Shown here piece by piece: positions 1 to 6,172 of a stretch of 6,172 nucleotides of DNA. A program made the position numbers and the translations under genes. The DNA lies in contig JAENXO010000165.1 of NCBI GenBank assembly GCA_016649455.1, positions 1 through 6,172 on the forward strand. The letters run 5' to 3'. The notes beneath the pieces were generated by a model that searched no databases, was not told the origin of the DNA, and saw nothing but the letters and a program-made list of their open reading frames with translations. Origin of the DNA: Gemmatimonadota bacterium. Lineage in GTDB: Bacteria > Gemmatimonadota > Gemmatimonadetes > Palauibacterales > Palauibacteraceae. Position 1 is the first letter of the stretch. Each line of letters opens with the position of its first letter.

Positions 1-1776
1 ATCGTGAGAGCGGATGTGCCGGAGAGCCTGAAGGAGCATCGGGTCCTGGCGCTGGACATGGCGGCAGTTATCGCGGGAACGAAGTACCGGGGCCAGTTCG
101 AAGAACGATTGAAAGCGATCGTGAACGAGATCTCAGGGAACGATGGGATCATTCTGTTCATTGACGAGCTGCATACGCTCGTGGGAGCCGGAGCGGCGGA
201 AGGCGCCATCGATGCTTCGAATATGCTGAAACCGGCCCTGGCGCGCGGCGAGCTCCAGTGCGTGGGCGCATCGACCCTCAACGAGTACCGCAAGTACATC
301 GAGAAGGACGGGGCACTGGAGCGGCGATTCCAGACCGTCATCGTAGAACCGCCGTCGATCGATGAAACGTTCGAGATTCTCAAGGGGCTGCGGAAGCACT
401 ACGAGGACCACCACAACGTGGAGCTCCCCGACGAGTCGCTGATTGCGGCCACGAAGCTGTCGGACCGCTACATCACGGACCGGTTTCTGCCGGACAAGGC
501 GATCGACGTGCTCGACGAGGCCGGCGCCCGGTCACGTCTCGGGGCACAGGTGCCTCCGCCGGAAGTCCAGCAGCTTCGGGACGAGATGGACGACCTGAGC
601 AGCCGGAAGGACGAAGCGATCCGCGACCAGGACTTCGAGAAAGCGGCCCTGCTCCGCGATCGTGAGAAGGAACTGCAGGCCGAGATCCGGCGGCGGAAAG
701 AGGAATGGGAGCGGCAGCAGCGGGACTTCCGACCCGTGGTTGACGAGGATGCGATCTCCTTCATCGTGTCGCGCTCGACCGGGATCCCGGTGAGCCGGCT
801 GCGGGAAGAGGAAACCGCGCGTCTGCTTCGGATGGAAGAGGAGCTGCACGATACGGTGGTTGGTCAGGACGAAGCAATCCACGCGTTGAGCAGGGCCATC
901 CGGCGGACGCGAGCCGGGCTTAAGGATCCGAACCGGCCGATCGGAAGCTTCATCTTCTGCGGGCCTACGGGGGTCGGCAAGACGGAGCTCGCGCGGCAAC
1001 TGGCCCGATTCCTGTTCGCTGTCGACCAGGCCCTGATCCGGGTCGACATGTCTGAGTACATGGAGAAGTTTTCGATCAGCCGTCTGATCGGAGCGCCTCC
1101 GGGATACGTGGGATACGAAGACAGTGGTGCGCTGACCAAGGCGGTTCGCAGGCGGCCCTACAGTGTCGTGCTGCTTGACGAGATCGAGAAGGCGCATCCG
1201 GACGTGTTCAACATCCTGCTCCAGGTGCTCGACGAAGGGCGGCTGACGGATAACTACGGCCGGGTGATCGATTTCAAGAACACGGTGCTGATCATGACGT
1301 CGAACGTCGGTGCCAGGGACATCGCGAACAGCAAGGCGCTCGGATTCGGGTCCGGGGAAGAGGCGGGAATCGACTACGACCGCATGGCCGAGCGGGTCCG
1401 GGATGAGATCGATCGCGTCTTCACCCCTGAGTTTCTGAATCGGATCGACGAAACGATCGTGTTTCATCCGTTGTCGAAGAAGGAAATCGGCCAGATCGTC
1501 CATATCATGCTTCGTGATGTCCAGGACCGCCTTTCCGAGGAAGAGTTGTCTCTTTCCCTGAGCGATGCGGCCGTGGACTTCCTCGTGGAAGGGGGATATG
1601 ATGATAAGTTTGGTGCGCGTCCGCTGAAGCGGATGATTCAGAGGCACGTGGAGGATGCGCTGTCGGAGAAAATTCTAATGGGAGAATTCGCCAAAGGAGA
1701 CAAGATCGCCGTCGGTGTGGCGGATGACGGCGAGTCACTTGTCTTTCAGGCGGTATCGCACAGTTCCGCGCAGTGA
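1..1776 (+). CDS. clpC: ClpC-type AAA+ unfoldase, ATP-binding subunit of Clp protease (5' truncated by window)
   Basis: Hexameric cytoplasmic ATPase that unfolds proteins and threads them into the ClpP peptidase. The N-terminal domain and first Walker A lie outside the window. Residues are counted from the GTG at position 4, which is an internal Val codon, not a start. Visible in ring 1: pore loop KYRG (28-30), Walker B LFIDE (51-55), sensor-1 GAST (88-91) and Arg fingers ERRF (106-109). A short middle domain with a UVR motif (FEKAALLRDR, 211-220) follows. Ring 2 has Walker A GPTGVGKT (320-327), pore loop GYVGY (367-371), Walker B LLDE (390-393), sensor-1 MTSN (431-434), Arg finger FLNRID (477-482) and sensor-2 GARP (537-540). 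LGF at 446-448 fits the ClpP-docking loop. The short middle domain and this loop argue against ClpB. The two Walker B Glu are 338 residues apart, as I recall for Bacillus ClpC (E280/E618), so about 225 residues are missing. The stop overlaps bamA by 4 nt. Confidence 0.96.
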   Translation: MVRADVPESLKEHRVLALDMAAVIAGTKYRGQFEERLKAIVNEISGNDGIILFIDELHTLVGAGAAEGAIDASNMLKPALARGELQCVGASTLNEYRKYIEKDGALERRFQTVIVEPPSIDETFEILKGLRKHYEDHHNVELPDESLIAATKLSDRYITDRFLPDKAIDVLDEAGARSRLGAQVPPPEVQQLRDEMDDLSSRKDEAIRDQDFEKAALLRDREKELQAEIRRRKEEWERQQRDFRPVVDEDAISFIVSRSTGIPVSRLREEETARLLRMEEELHDTVVGQDEAIHALSRAIRRTRAGLKDPNRPIGSFIFCGPTGVGKTELARQLARFLFAVDQALIRVDMSEYMEKFSISRLIGAPPGYVGYEDSGALTKAVRRRPYSVVLLDEIEKAHPDVFNILLQVLDEGRLTDNYGRVIDFKNTVLIMTSNVGARDIANSKALGFGSGEEAGIDYDRMAERVRDEIDRVFTPEFLNRIDETIVFHPLSKKEIGQIVHIMLRDVQDRLSEEELSLSLSDAAVDFLVEGGYDDKFGARPLKRMIQRHVEDALSEKILMGEFAKGDKIAVGVADDGESLVFQAVSHSSAQ

Positions 1777-4196
1777 AATCAGGCCAGTACGCTCGGATAT
1801 GCGTAGCCCTCGTCATGCTCGTGGTGGCGAGGGTCGCGCCTTTGTGGGGACAGGAACAGACTCTGTATCAGGTGCGCGTCGACAGCGTCGTCGTGACGGG
1901 AGCGTTCCGGTACTCAGACGAGGGAGTGCGTCGAGTCGCCGGCCTTAGAATCGGCGAGATCGTGAATGGACCCGACGTCCAGGCCGCGATTCAACGCCTG
2001 TTCGCAACAGGTGAGTTCTCGGATGTGCTGATCAGGGTCACGCCTCGAGAACCCAACATTTTTTACGTCGACGTGACCGAGCGTCCGCTCGTGGGAGAAT
2101 TCCTGTTCGAGGGACTCGAGCACGTGAATGCGGGTACGATCCGCGATTCCGCCGGACTTCTGGGCGGAATCGCGCTTGATCCGTCGCGCGTGGTAACAGC
2201 TTCGGCTCTGACCCGTCAACTCCTGGCGGAGGCGGGGTTTCCGCAGGCAACCGTCGACACCAGCCTCCTCGCTGATCCATCCGGCCTCGACCAGGTAAAC
2301 CTCGTGTTCAGAGTACACGAGGGACCGCGTCTCGCCCTCGCACGGGTGGAGTTCTCAGGAAACCGGGCGTTTACCGACTCTCAGATTCGCGGCTCGATGG
2401 AGACCTCCGAGGAGGGTTTCTTCTGGTTCCGGCCCGGGGAACTGCATCGTGAAGAGTACCGCAAAGACCTGAGTGAGAACATCCCGGGCCTCTACGGCAA
2501 GTTCGGCTACATCGACATGGAGGTCATCGGGGATACGATCGTTGTCGACACCCTGACAGGGAAGGGCCGGATCGAGATCGAGGTGAACGAGGGCCCGCAG
2601 TACCTGATCCGGTCTTTCGAAATCGAGGGCAACACTCGTTTCCCATCGGCGCAGCTCGCCGAGTACTTTCCGGATGTCGTGGAGGGCCTATTTGGAGGCG
2701 CGCGGACCGCAGAGGCGCTGAACGAGATCAGGCCGCCGTTCGACAGGGCGGCGTTCGACGAGGCGAGTCAGAAGATCGCGGATTTGTATCGCGACGCAGG
2801 CTATCTGTCGGTCAACATCGTGTCCGAAGTCGACCGTGTGCCGTCCGAGGCAGAGGGTGAGTCGCCGACGGTCGAAATGCGACTCGTCGTCCAGGAAGGG
2901 CAGCCCGCATACATCCGGTCGGTAGGCATCATCGGTAATGATTACACGCACGACGCGGTGATCCGAGGGGTCCTGCTTACGCTGCCCGGCGACATCTATT
3001 CCCAGCAGCTTCTCATCCAGAGCATCCGGAACCTCCAGACGCTGGGCTTTTTCGAGACTCTTCCGCCTGACGAGGCAATCCAGATCAAGCCGCGGGAGGA
3101 CGGAGACATAGACCTGGTATACCGGGTCAGGGAAAAGCAGACGGGGAACGTCAACTTCGGGATCTCCGCCGCCGCGTCCACGGGGCTGGCCGGGTTCATC
3201 GGCTATGATCAGCCGAACCTGTTCGGGCAGGCAAAGATCGGGCACTTTCGCTGGCTGTTCGGTCGTCGGTCGCAGGACATTGAGATCAGCTACACGGATC
3301 CGGAGATCTTCGGAACCCGAAACAGCTTATCCATCGGAGCGCAGAGTTCCAGGGACCAGTTTCAGAGCTTCAGCCTGGGCACGCGGCGCCAGACCGGGGG
3401 GTTCTTCGAGTTCGGTATTCCGGTTCTCCGATTGCGGTCCACTCGGTTTTACACTGGTTACTCGTTGTTCAGCGATGACGTGTCGGACCTCGACGGTGGC
3501 CTGGGGGCGAATCAACCCGGCTACATTACCCAGGGGACCCGGAGCACGATCAGCCTTCGACTCGTCCGCGACACCAGGGCCGGCGGTCTGTTTCCGGTCT
3601 CGGGAAGTCGAAACTCGCTCTCGGCGCGATTCACGGGCGGGTGGCTCGGAGGAGACGGAGACTACACCCGCTGGGACTTCACGAGTGAGTGGTTCGCGCC
3701 CGTGGGCCAGATCGGAGGAAGCGGTGGAGGCGTCCCGATCGAGCTCGTCCTGGGCCTCGCGTTCCGCTCCGGGTTGATCTTCGGCTACAATCCGTTCTTC
3801 ATTGAACGCTACTACGTCGGCGGGACGCAGGTGGGACAGCAGGTACGGGGCTACGAAGAGGCGACGATCACGCCGCGCGGACACGTTCCGAGAAATGCGC
3901 CTGTAAGCAGCGTGGAACGGGTCGGCGAGAGCTACTTCACGACTACGGCCCAGTTCGGCGTCAAACTGACGGACAACATTTTCGCCAGTGCGTTCATCGA
4001 TGGTGGAAACGTGTGGGAGGTCGCGTCTGAGTTCAATCCATCGGATCTTCTTCTCGGGGCGGGTTTAGGAGTCTCCCTCGTGACTCCGTTCGGTCCGATC
4101 GGGATCGATTATGCATACGGATTCGATCGCAGAGATGTGCTTGGCAGAGCCGATCCGGGCTGGCAGCTTCACTTCCGGTTCGGCCGTCTGTTCTGA
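1773..4196 (+). CDS. bamA: Outer membrane protein assembly factor BamA (Omp85 family)
   Basis: Central component of the BAM machine, which folds and inserts beta-barrel proteins into the outer membrane. It has 807 residues, the usual size. A signal peptide occupies about 1-26 (hydrophobic ICVALVMLVV, cleavage probably after LWG). Five POTRA repeats follow at roughly 33-103, 104-184, 187-275, 277-377 and 380-455. The barrel runs from about 458 to the C-terminal Phe. Hallmarks are LGFFE (424-428) in POTRA5, the barrel entry TGNVNFG, the loop-6 VRGY motif (691-694), the PFGPIGIDYAYG strand (772-783) and a terminal beta-signal ending FRFGRLF. Start choice: GTG 1773 is the first possible start after the in-frame stop at 1725-1727, and it alone gives a full signal peptide. 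No Shine-Dalgarno precedes it, so translation probably depends on ribosomes finishing clpC (GTGA overlap). Oddities: an Arg at residue 20 within the signal core and a POTRA4 longer than in E. coli. Confidence 0.97.
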   Translation: MKSGQYARICVALVMLVVARVAPLWGQEQTLYQVRVDSVVVTGAFRYSDEGVRRVAGLRIGEIVNGPDVQAAIQRLFATGEFSDVLIRVTPREPNIFYVDVTERPLVGEFLFEGLEHVNAGTIRDSAGLLGGIALDPSRVVTASALTRQLLAEAGFPQATVDTSLLADPSGLDQVNLVFRVHEGPRLALARVEFSGNRAFTDSQIRGSMETSEEGFFWFRPGELHREEYRKDLSENIPGLYGKFGYIDMEVIGDTIVVDTLTGKGRIEIEVNEGPQYLIRSFEIEGNTRFPSAQLAEYFPDVVEGLFGGARTAEALNEIRPPFDRAAFDEASQKIADLYRDAGYLSVNIVSEVDRVPSEAEGESPTVEMRLVVQEGQPAYIRSVGIIGNDYTHDAVIRGVLLTLPGDIYSQQLLIQSIRNLQTLGFFETLPPDEAIQIKPREDGDIDLVYRVREKQTGNVNFGISAAASTGLAGFIGYDQPNLFGQAKIGHFRWLFGRRSQDIEISYTDPEIFGTRNSLSIGAQSSRDQFQSFSLGTRRQTGGFFEFGIPVLRLRSTRFYTGYSLFSDDVSDLDGGLGANQPGYITQGTRSTISLRLVRDTRAGGLFPVSGSRNSLSARFTGGWLGGDGDYTRWDFTSEWFAPVGQIGGSGGGVPIELVLGLAFRSGLIFGYNPFFIERYYVGGTQVGQQVRGYEEATITPRGHVPRNAPVSSVERVGESYFTTTAQFGVKLTDNIFASAFIDGGNVWEVASEFNPSDLLLGAGLGVSLVTPFGPIGIDYAYGFDRRDVLGRADPGWQLHFRFGRLF

Positions 4197-4259
4197 AGTC
4201 GCGCAGGATCGCGGGATTCGTCGATTGTCGGCGGGTCTCTTGTAGTCAGGCCCTTTTCC

Positions 4260-4265
4260 GGAGAG
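4260..4265 (+). promoter_or_regulatory. Ribosome binding site of skp
   Basis: GGAGAG lies 7 nt before the ATG at 4273, a good Shine-Dalgarno match and spacing. It sits at the end of the 76-nt bamA-skp gap. I see no convincing -35/-10 pair or terminator hairpin in that gap, so skp is most likely read through from bamA. Confidence 0.75.
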
Positions 4266-4272
4266 CGAATCG

Positions 4273-4830
4273 ATGTACCTGGTTCGAATTACCGCCGCTG
4301 CCTTCGCGGCCCTTGCCCTGGTGGCCGTTTCGCCGGCCTATGCCCAGAACGTCCCGCCGAGCGGGACGACATTCGTGTACCTTAACTCGGCCGCGATTCT
4401 CCAGGCCGCGCCTGGATCCGCGGACGCCCAGCGGACCTTCGATCGGGAACTCGGGGAATGGCGAACGGAACTGGAACTGCAGGCGACTGCGGTAGACTCC
4501 CTCCTGCGGGACTATCAGCGTCAGGAGGTCATGCTCAGCCCACAGGCGAAAGAGCAGAAGCAGACTGAGATCCAGACCCGTCAGCAGGAGCTCCAGAATC
4601 GCCGCCTCGAACTGGAAAACCAGGCTCAGCAGCGTCAGCAGGAGCTGTTGCGCCCGATTCTCGAGAATGTCACGAGACTGATCGAACAGATTCGTGTTGA
4701 GAATAGCTACGCGATGGTGTTCGATATTTCGACCGAGGGCGTGGTGGCCGCGGCGCCTGAGCTTGATATTACAGACATCGTATTGGGGCGTCTGGGGGCA
4801 AGTGCTCCCGCCGCCGGCGGTACGCCGTAA
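4273..4830 (+). CDS. skp: Periplasmic chaperone Skp/OmpH family
   Basis: Periplasmic holdase that binds unfolded outer-membrane proteins and delivers them to the BAM complex; in known members it is a trimer with coiled-coil tentacles. The protein has 185 residues. A clear signal peptide occupies 1-24 (basic start, Ala-rich core, AYA then Q). A beta strand with the family pattern FVYLNSAAILQAAPG (34-48) follows. Residues about 50-142 form a Gln/Glu/Arg-rich, proline-poor helical stretch that fits the coiled-coil arms. The family C-terminal signature is present: YAMVFDIST (146-154) and then APELDITDIVLGRL (161-174), the assembly-domain return strand and helix. A short Ala/Gly/Pro tail ends the protein. 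The ATG is supported by GGAGAG 7 nt upstream and by the signal peptide. Its place between bamA and lpxD is the classic one for this gene in diderms. Sequence identity within the family is low, so the call rests on architecture, end motifs and context. Confidence 0.92.
   Translation: MYLVRITAAAFAALALVAVSPAYAQNVPPSGTTFVYLNSAAILQAAPGSADAQRTFDRELGEWRTELELQATAVDSLLRDYQRQEVMLSPQAKEQKQTEIQTRQQELQNRRLELENQAQQRQQELLRPILENVTRLIEQIRVENSYAMVFDISTEGVVAAAPELDITDIVLGRLGASAPAAGGTP
4579..4646 (+). repeat. Short direct repeat inside skp
   Basis: The 14-mer CGTCAGCAGGAGCT occurs at 4579-4592 and again at 4633-4646, in the same reading frame and 54 nt (18 codons) apart. Each copy encodes RQQEL within the helical arm. 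A shorter relative (CAGCGTCAGGAGG) lies near 4515. This probably reflects the repetitive Gln/Glu/Arg make-up of the coiled coil, perhaps from an old small duplication, and not a DNA-level signal. Confidence 0.6.
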
Positions 4831-4877
4831 CCAGGCTCGGGTTGCTGCGCGCCGGTCCGGTGCGCGGATCGAGGCTC

Positions 4878-4883
4878 AGGAGA
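4878..4883 (+). promoter_or_regulatory. Ribosome binding site of lpxD (leaves start ambiguous)
   Basis: AGGAGA lies in the skp-lpxD gap. Measured from AGGAG, it is 7 nt before an in-frame GTG at 4890 and 13 nt before the ATG at 4896. Spacing alone favours GTG. Start codon type and family length favour ATG. The two choices differ by only two residues (Met-Gly). Confidence 0.65.
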
Positions 4884-4895
4884 ACAGGTGTGGGA

Positions 4896-5921
4896 ATGAC
4901 GTTTACGGCCAGGGAGATCGCTGAACGGGTAGCGGGTCTTGTGGAGGGGGATCCGGACCGGCGCCTCGCGGGAATTGCGCCTGCCGGGAGCGCCGGTCCG
5001 GAGCATCTCACATATGTCGTGAACGAGAAGTACGCGCGACACCTCGCCGATAACGATGCGGGCGCAGCTCTTGTTCCGACGGACCTCGCTGTGGAAGCGA
5101 ACGGCACCACACTGATCCGGGTCGAGAATCCTGAACTCGCGTTCAGCAAACTGATCGTCCTGTTCGTTCCAAACGAGGACAGGCGCCCCGGCGTACATAC
5201 GACGGCGGTGCTGGAGCCGGGAGTTGTCCTCGGGGCTGACGTGACCATAGGGCCATTCGTGACGATCGGTCGGGATGCCATGATCGGAGAGCGTACTGAG
5301 GTCGGACCCGGCTCGGTGATCGGTTCCGGCGTGATCATCGGGGACGACTGCAACATCGGACCATCGTGCACTCTTCTCAGAGGTGCCGTGGTTCGGGACC
5401 GCGTGCGGCTTCACGCAGGCGTGAGACTGGCCGTGGACGGTTTCGGATACGCTTCGGGGCCTGACGGTCCGGTGAAGATCCCCCAGGTCGGCCGGTGCAT
5501 CATCGGCAGCGATGTCGAGATCGGGGCGAACAGTACGGTTGATCGAGGCTCGCTCGGCGACACTACGGTCGGTTCGGGTACCAGGATCGACAACCTCGTC
5601 CACATCGGACACAACTGCCAGATCGGGAGCAACTGCTTCATCGTGGCTCAGGTCGGTATTGCCGGAAGCAGCGTGGTCGAGGACGGAGTGCGCCTCGCCG
5701 GCCAGGTGGGACTGGCGGGCCATCTCACGGTGGGTGCAGGAGCAGCGGTGGGTGCGCAGTCAGGAGTCATGACGGACATCCCCGCCGGTGAGTTCTGGTC
5801 CGGCTACCCTGCGCGACCCCACAGAATGTGGCTGCGTTCGACCTCGATGTTCTACAAGCTACCCGAGCTCGCCAGGCGTATCGGGGAGTTTGAGAAAAAG
5901 AGCGGCAAGGAGGGGCCGTGA
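4896..5921 (+). CDS. lpxD: UDP-3-O-(3-hydroxyacyl)glucosamine N-acyltransferase LpxD
   Basis: Third enzyme of lipid A synthesis. It moves a 3-hydroxyacyl chain from acyl-carrier protein to the 2-amino group of UDP-3-O-acyl-glucosamine, in the cytoplasm. From ATG 4896 it has 341 residues, the same as I recall for E. coli LpxD. Residues 1-100 form the uridine-binding N-domain (MTFTAREIAERV start, LTYVVNEKYARHL at 38-50). Residues about 101-300 are a left-handed beta-helix of hexapeptide repeats (TIGPFV, TIGRDA, MIGERT, VIGSGV and more). They are interrupted by the family segment DGFGYASG (181-188) then VKIPQVGR. The HIGHN motif (236-240) carries His239, the catalytic base position in E. coli, and GH at 275-276 matches its conserved His276. 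The C-terminal helix (about 308-341) closes the acyl-carrier site. An in-frame GTG at 4890 is an alternative start; an upstream TTG at 4842 would add residues unlike the family. The stop overlaps lpxC by 4 nt. Confidence 0.96.
   Translation: MTFTAREIAERVAGLVEGDPDRRLAGIAPAGSAGPEHLTYVVNEKYARHLADNDAGAALVPTDLAVEANGTTLIRVENPELAFSKLIVLFVPNEDRRPGVHTTAVLEPGVVLGADVTIGPFVTIGRDAMIGERTEVGPGSVIGSGVIIGDDCNIGPSCTLLRGAVVRDRVRLHAGVRLAVDGFGYASGPDGPVKIPQVGRCIIGSDVEIGANSTVDRGSLGDTTVGSGTRIDNLVHIGHNCQIGSNCFIVAQVGIAGSSVVEDGVRLAGQVGLAGHLTVGAGAAVGAQSGVMTDIPAGEFWSGYPARPHRMWLRSTSMFYKLPELARRIGEFEKKSGKEGP
5907..5914 (+). promoter_or_regulatory. Ribosome binding site of lpxC
   Basis: AAGGAGGG, an almost perfect anti-16S match, lies inside the last codons of lpxD and ends 3 nt before the GTG at 5918; the AAGGAGG core ends 4 nt before it. 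It supports this start, and with the GTGA overlap it suggests coupled but independently efficient initiation. Confidence 0.75.
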
Positions 5922-6172
5922 GCGGAGATCCTGCCGGCGAAGCACCAAGACAACAGACGATCGGGAATCCGTTCGCTCTCGAAGGCACGGGCCTGCACAG
6001 CGGTCAGCCGGCAAACGCCGAGGTGCGCCCTGCTGACGCCGACACTGGTATCGTATTTCGCCGGTCGGACCTCCGTGGAGAGCCCACCATTAAGGCAGAT
6101 GTCGATCTCGTATCGGGCGTCGAGTGGGAGACGGTATTGGGACCGGAAGGTGGATCCGTCCGCACCGTCGAA
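5918..6172 (+). CDS. lpxC: UDP-3-O-acyl-N-acetylglucosamine deacetylase LpxC, N-terminal part (3' truncated by window)
   Basis: Zinc-dependent deacetylase and committed step of lipid A synthesis; its product is the substrate of LpxD after the acetyl group is removed. Only 85 codons are visible, open to the window edge with no stop. Family landmarks: QQTIGNPFALEGTGLHSG (12-29, with GLHSG the N-terminal signature), then TGIVFRRSDL (43-52), then ETVLG (71-75) and VRTVE at the very end. The final Glu85 aligns with E. coli Glu78, the catalytic base. The next codon, outside the window, should be the first zinc-binding His. The GTG start is supported by an AAGGAGG Shine-Dalgarno 4 nt upstream and by the GTGA overlap with lpxD. 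Residues 1-11 are a short polar leader before the conserved start. Whether the gene is fused to fabZ, as in Bacteroidetes, cannot be seen. Confidence 0.93.
   Translation, partial: MSGDPAGEAPRQQTIGNPFALEGTGLHSGQPANAEVRPADADTGIVFRRSDLRGEPTIKADVDLVSGVEWETVLGPEGGSVRTVE

Noticed and set aside
532..1647. 371-residue open frame on the minus strand across clpC
   Set aside because: It lies wholly opposite a strongly conserved ATPase. Its composition (Arg, Pro, His, Asp rich) is that of the reverse complement of GC-rich codons, and it has no domain pattern.
1..1776. ClpB or ClpA identity for the first gene
   Set aside because: ClpB has a much longer middle coiled coil and lacks the ClpP loop. ClpA lacks the UVR-bearing middle domain. 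The spacing matches ClpC.
3205..3777. 190-residue + strand frame inside bamA
   Set aside because: It is an out-of-frame shadow rich in Arg and Ser within the BamA barrel, whose reading frame is intact throughout.
4197..4272. Possible separate promoter or terminator between bamA and skp
   Set aside because: TTGTCG at 4225 has no acceptable -10 at proper spacing, and there is no GC hairpin followed by a T run.
4215..4273. GATTCG (4215-4220) and CGAATC (4266-4271) could pair and cover the skp start
   Set aside because: The pairing is only 6 bp across a 45-nt loop, overlapping a second equally weak option (TCGATT 4221-4226). That is expected by chance in this gap and leaves the Shine-Dalgarno free.
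4842..4895. Longer lpxD from TTG 4842
   Set aside because: It would add an Arg/Gly-rich leader unlike LpxD N-termini and would lie upstream of the visible Shine-Dalgarno at 4878.
4707..5723. 338-residue open frame on the minus strand across the skp end and lpxD
   Set aside because: Its apparent repeats simply mirror the hexapeptide repeats of lpxD. There is no recognisable motif, and the + strand gene is certain.

Overview
The window looks like chromosomal DNA from a GC-rich (about 60% by eye) Gram-negative (diderm) bacterium that makes lipopolysaccharide. Every gene is on the + strand and together they form one compact cluster: clpC (5' end cut by the window), bamA, skp/ompH, lpxD and lpxC (3' end cut by the window). 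A ClpC-type unfoldase, usual in Gram-positives, cyanobacteria and several other phyla, placed directly before a bamA-skp-lpxD-lpxC block fits Gemmatimonadota or a related phylum better than Proteobacteria. That assignment is inference from gene order and protein style, with low to moderate confidence.

Layout: 1-1776 holds the last ~590 residues of ClpC, from just after the first Walker A motif to the natural stop. The stop overlaps the GTG start of bamA by 4 nt (GTGA), and bamA runs to 4196. A 76-nt gap without a convincing promoter or terminator, but with a good Shine-Dalgarno, leads to skp (4273-4830). A 65-nt gap (59 nt if the alternative GTG start is used) with another Shine-Dalgarno leads to lpxD (4896-5921). 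The lpxD stop overlaps the GTG start of lpxC, again as GTGA, and lpxC runs off the right edge after 85 codons, exactly at its expected catalytic Glu.

How the genes work together: Skp escorts unfolded outer-membrane proteins across the periplasm to BamA, which inserts them into the outer membrane. LpxC and LpxD catalyse the second and third steps of lipid A synthesis, which supplies the outer leaflet lipid. The block therefore co-produces protein and lipid parts of the outer membrane. ClpC, a cytoplasmic AAA+ unfoldase that feeds ClpP, is translationally joined to this block. It may be only a neighbour, or it may tie protein quality control to envelope synthesis.

I found no mobile element, CRISPR array, RNA gene, phage feature or clearly novel system. 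The bases are almost fully accounted for by five well-conserved genes, so the findings are modest.
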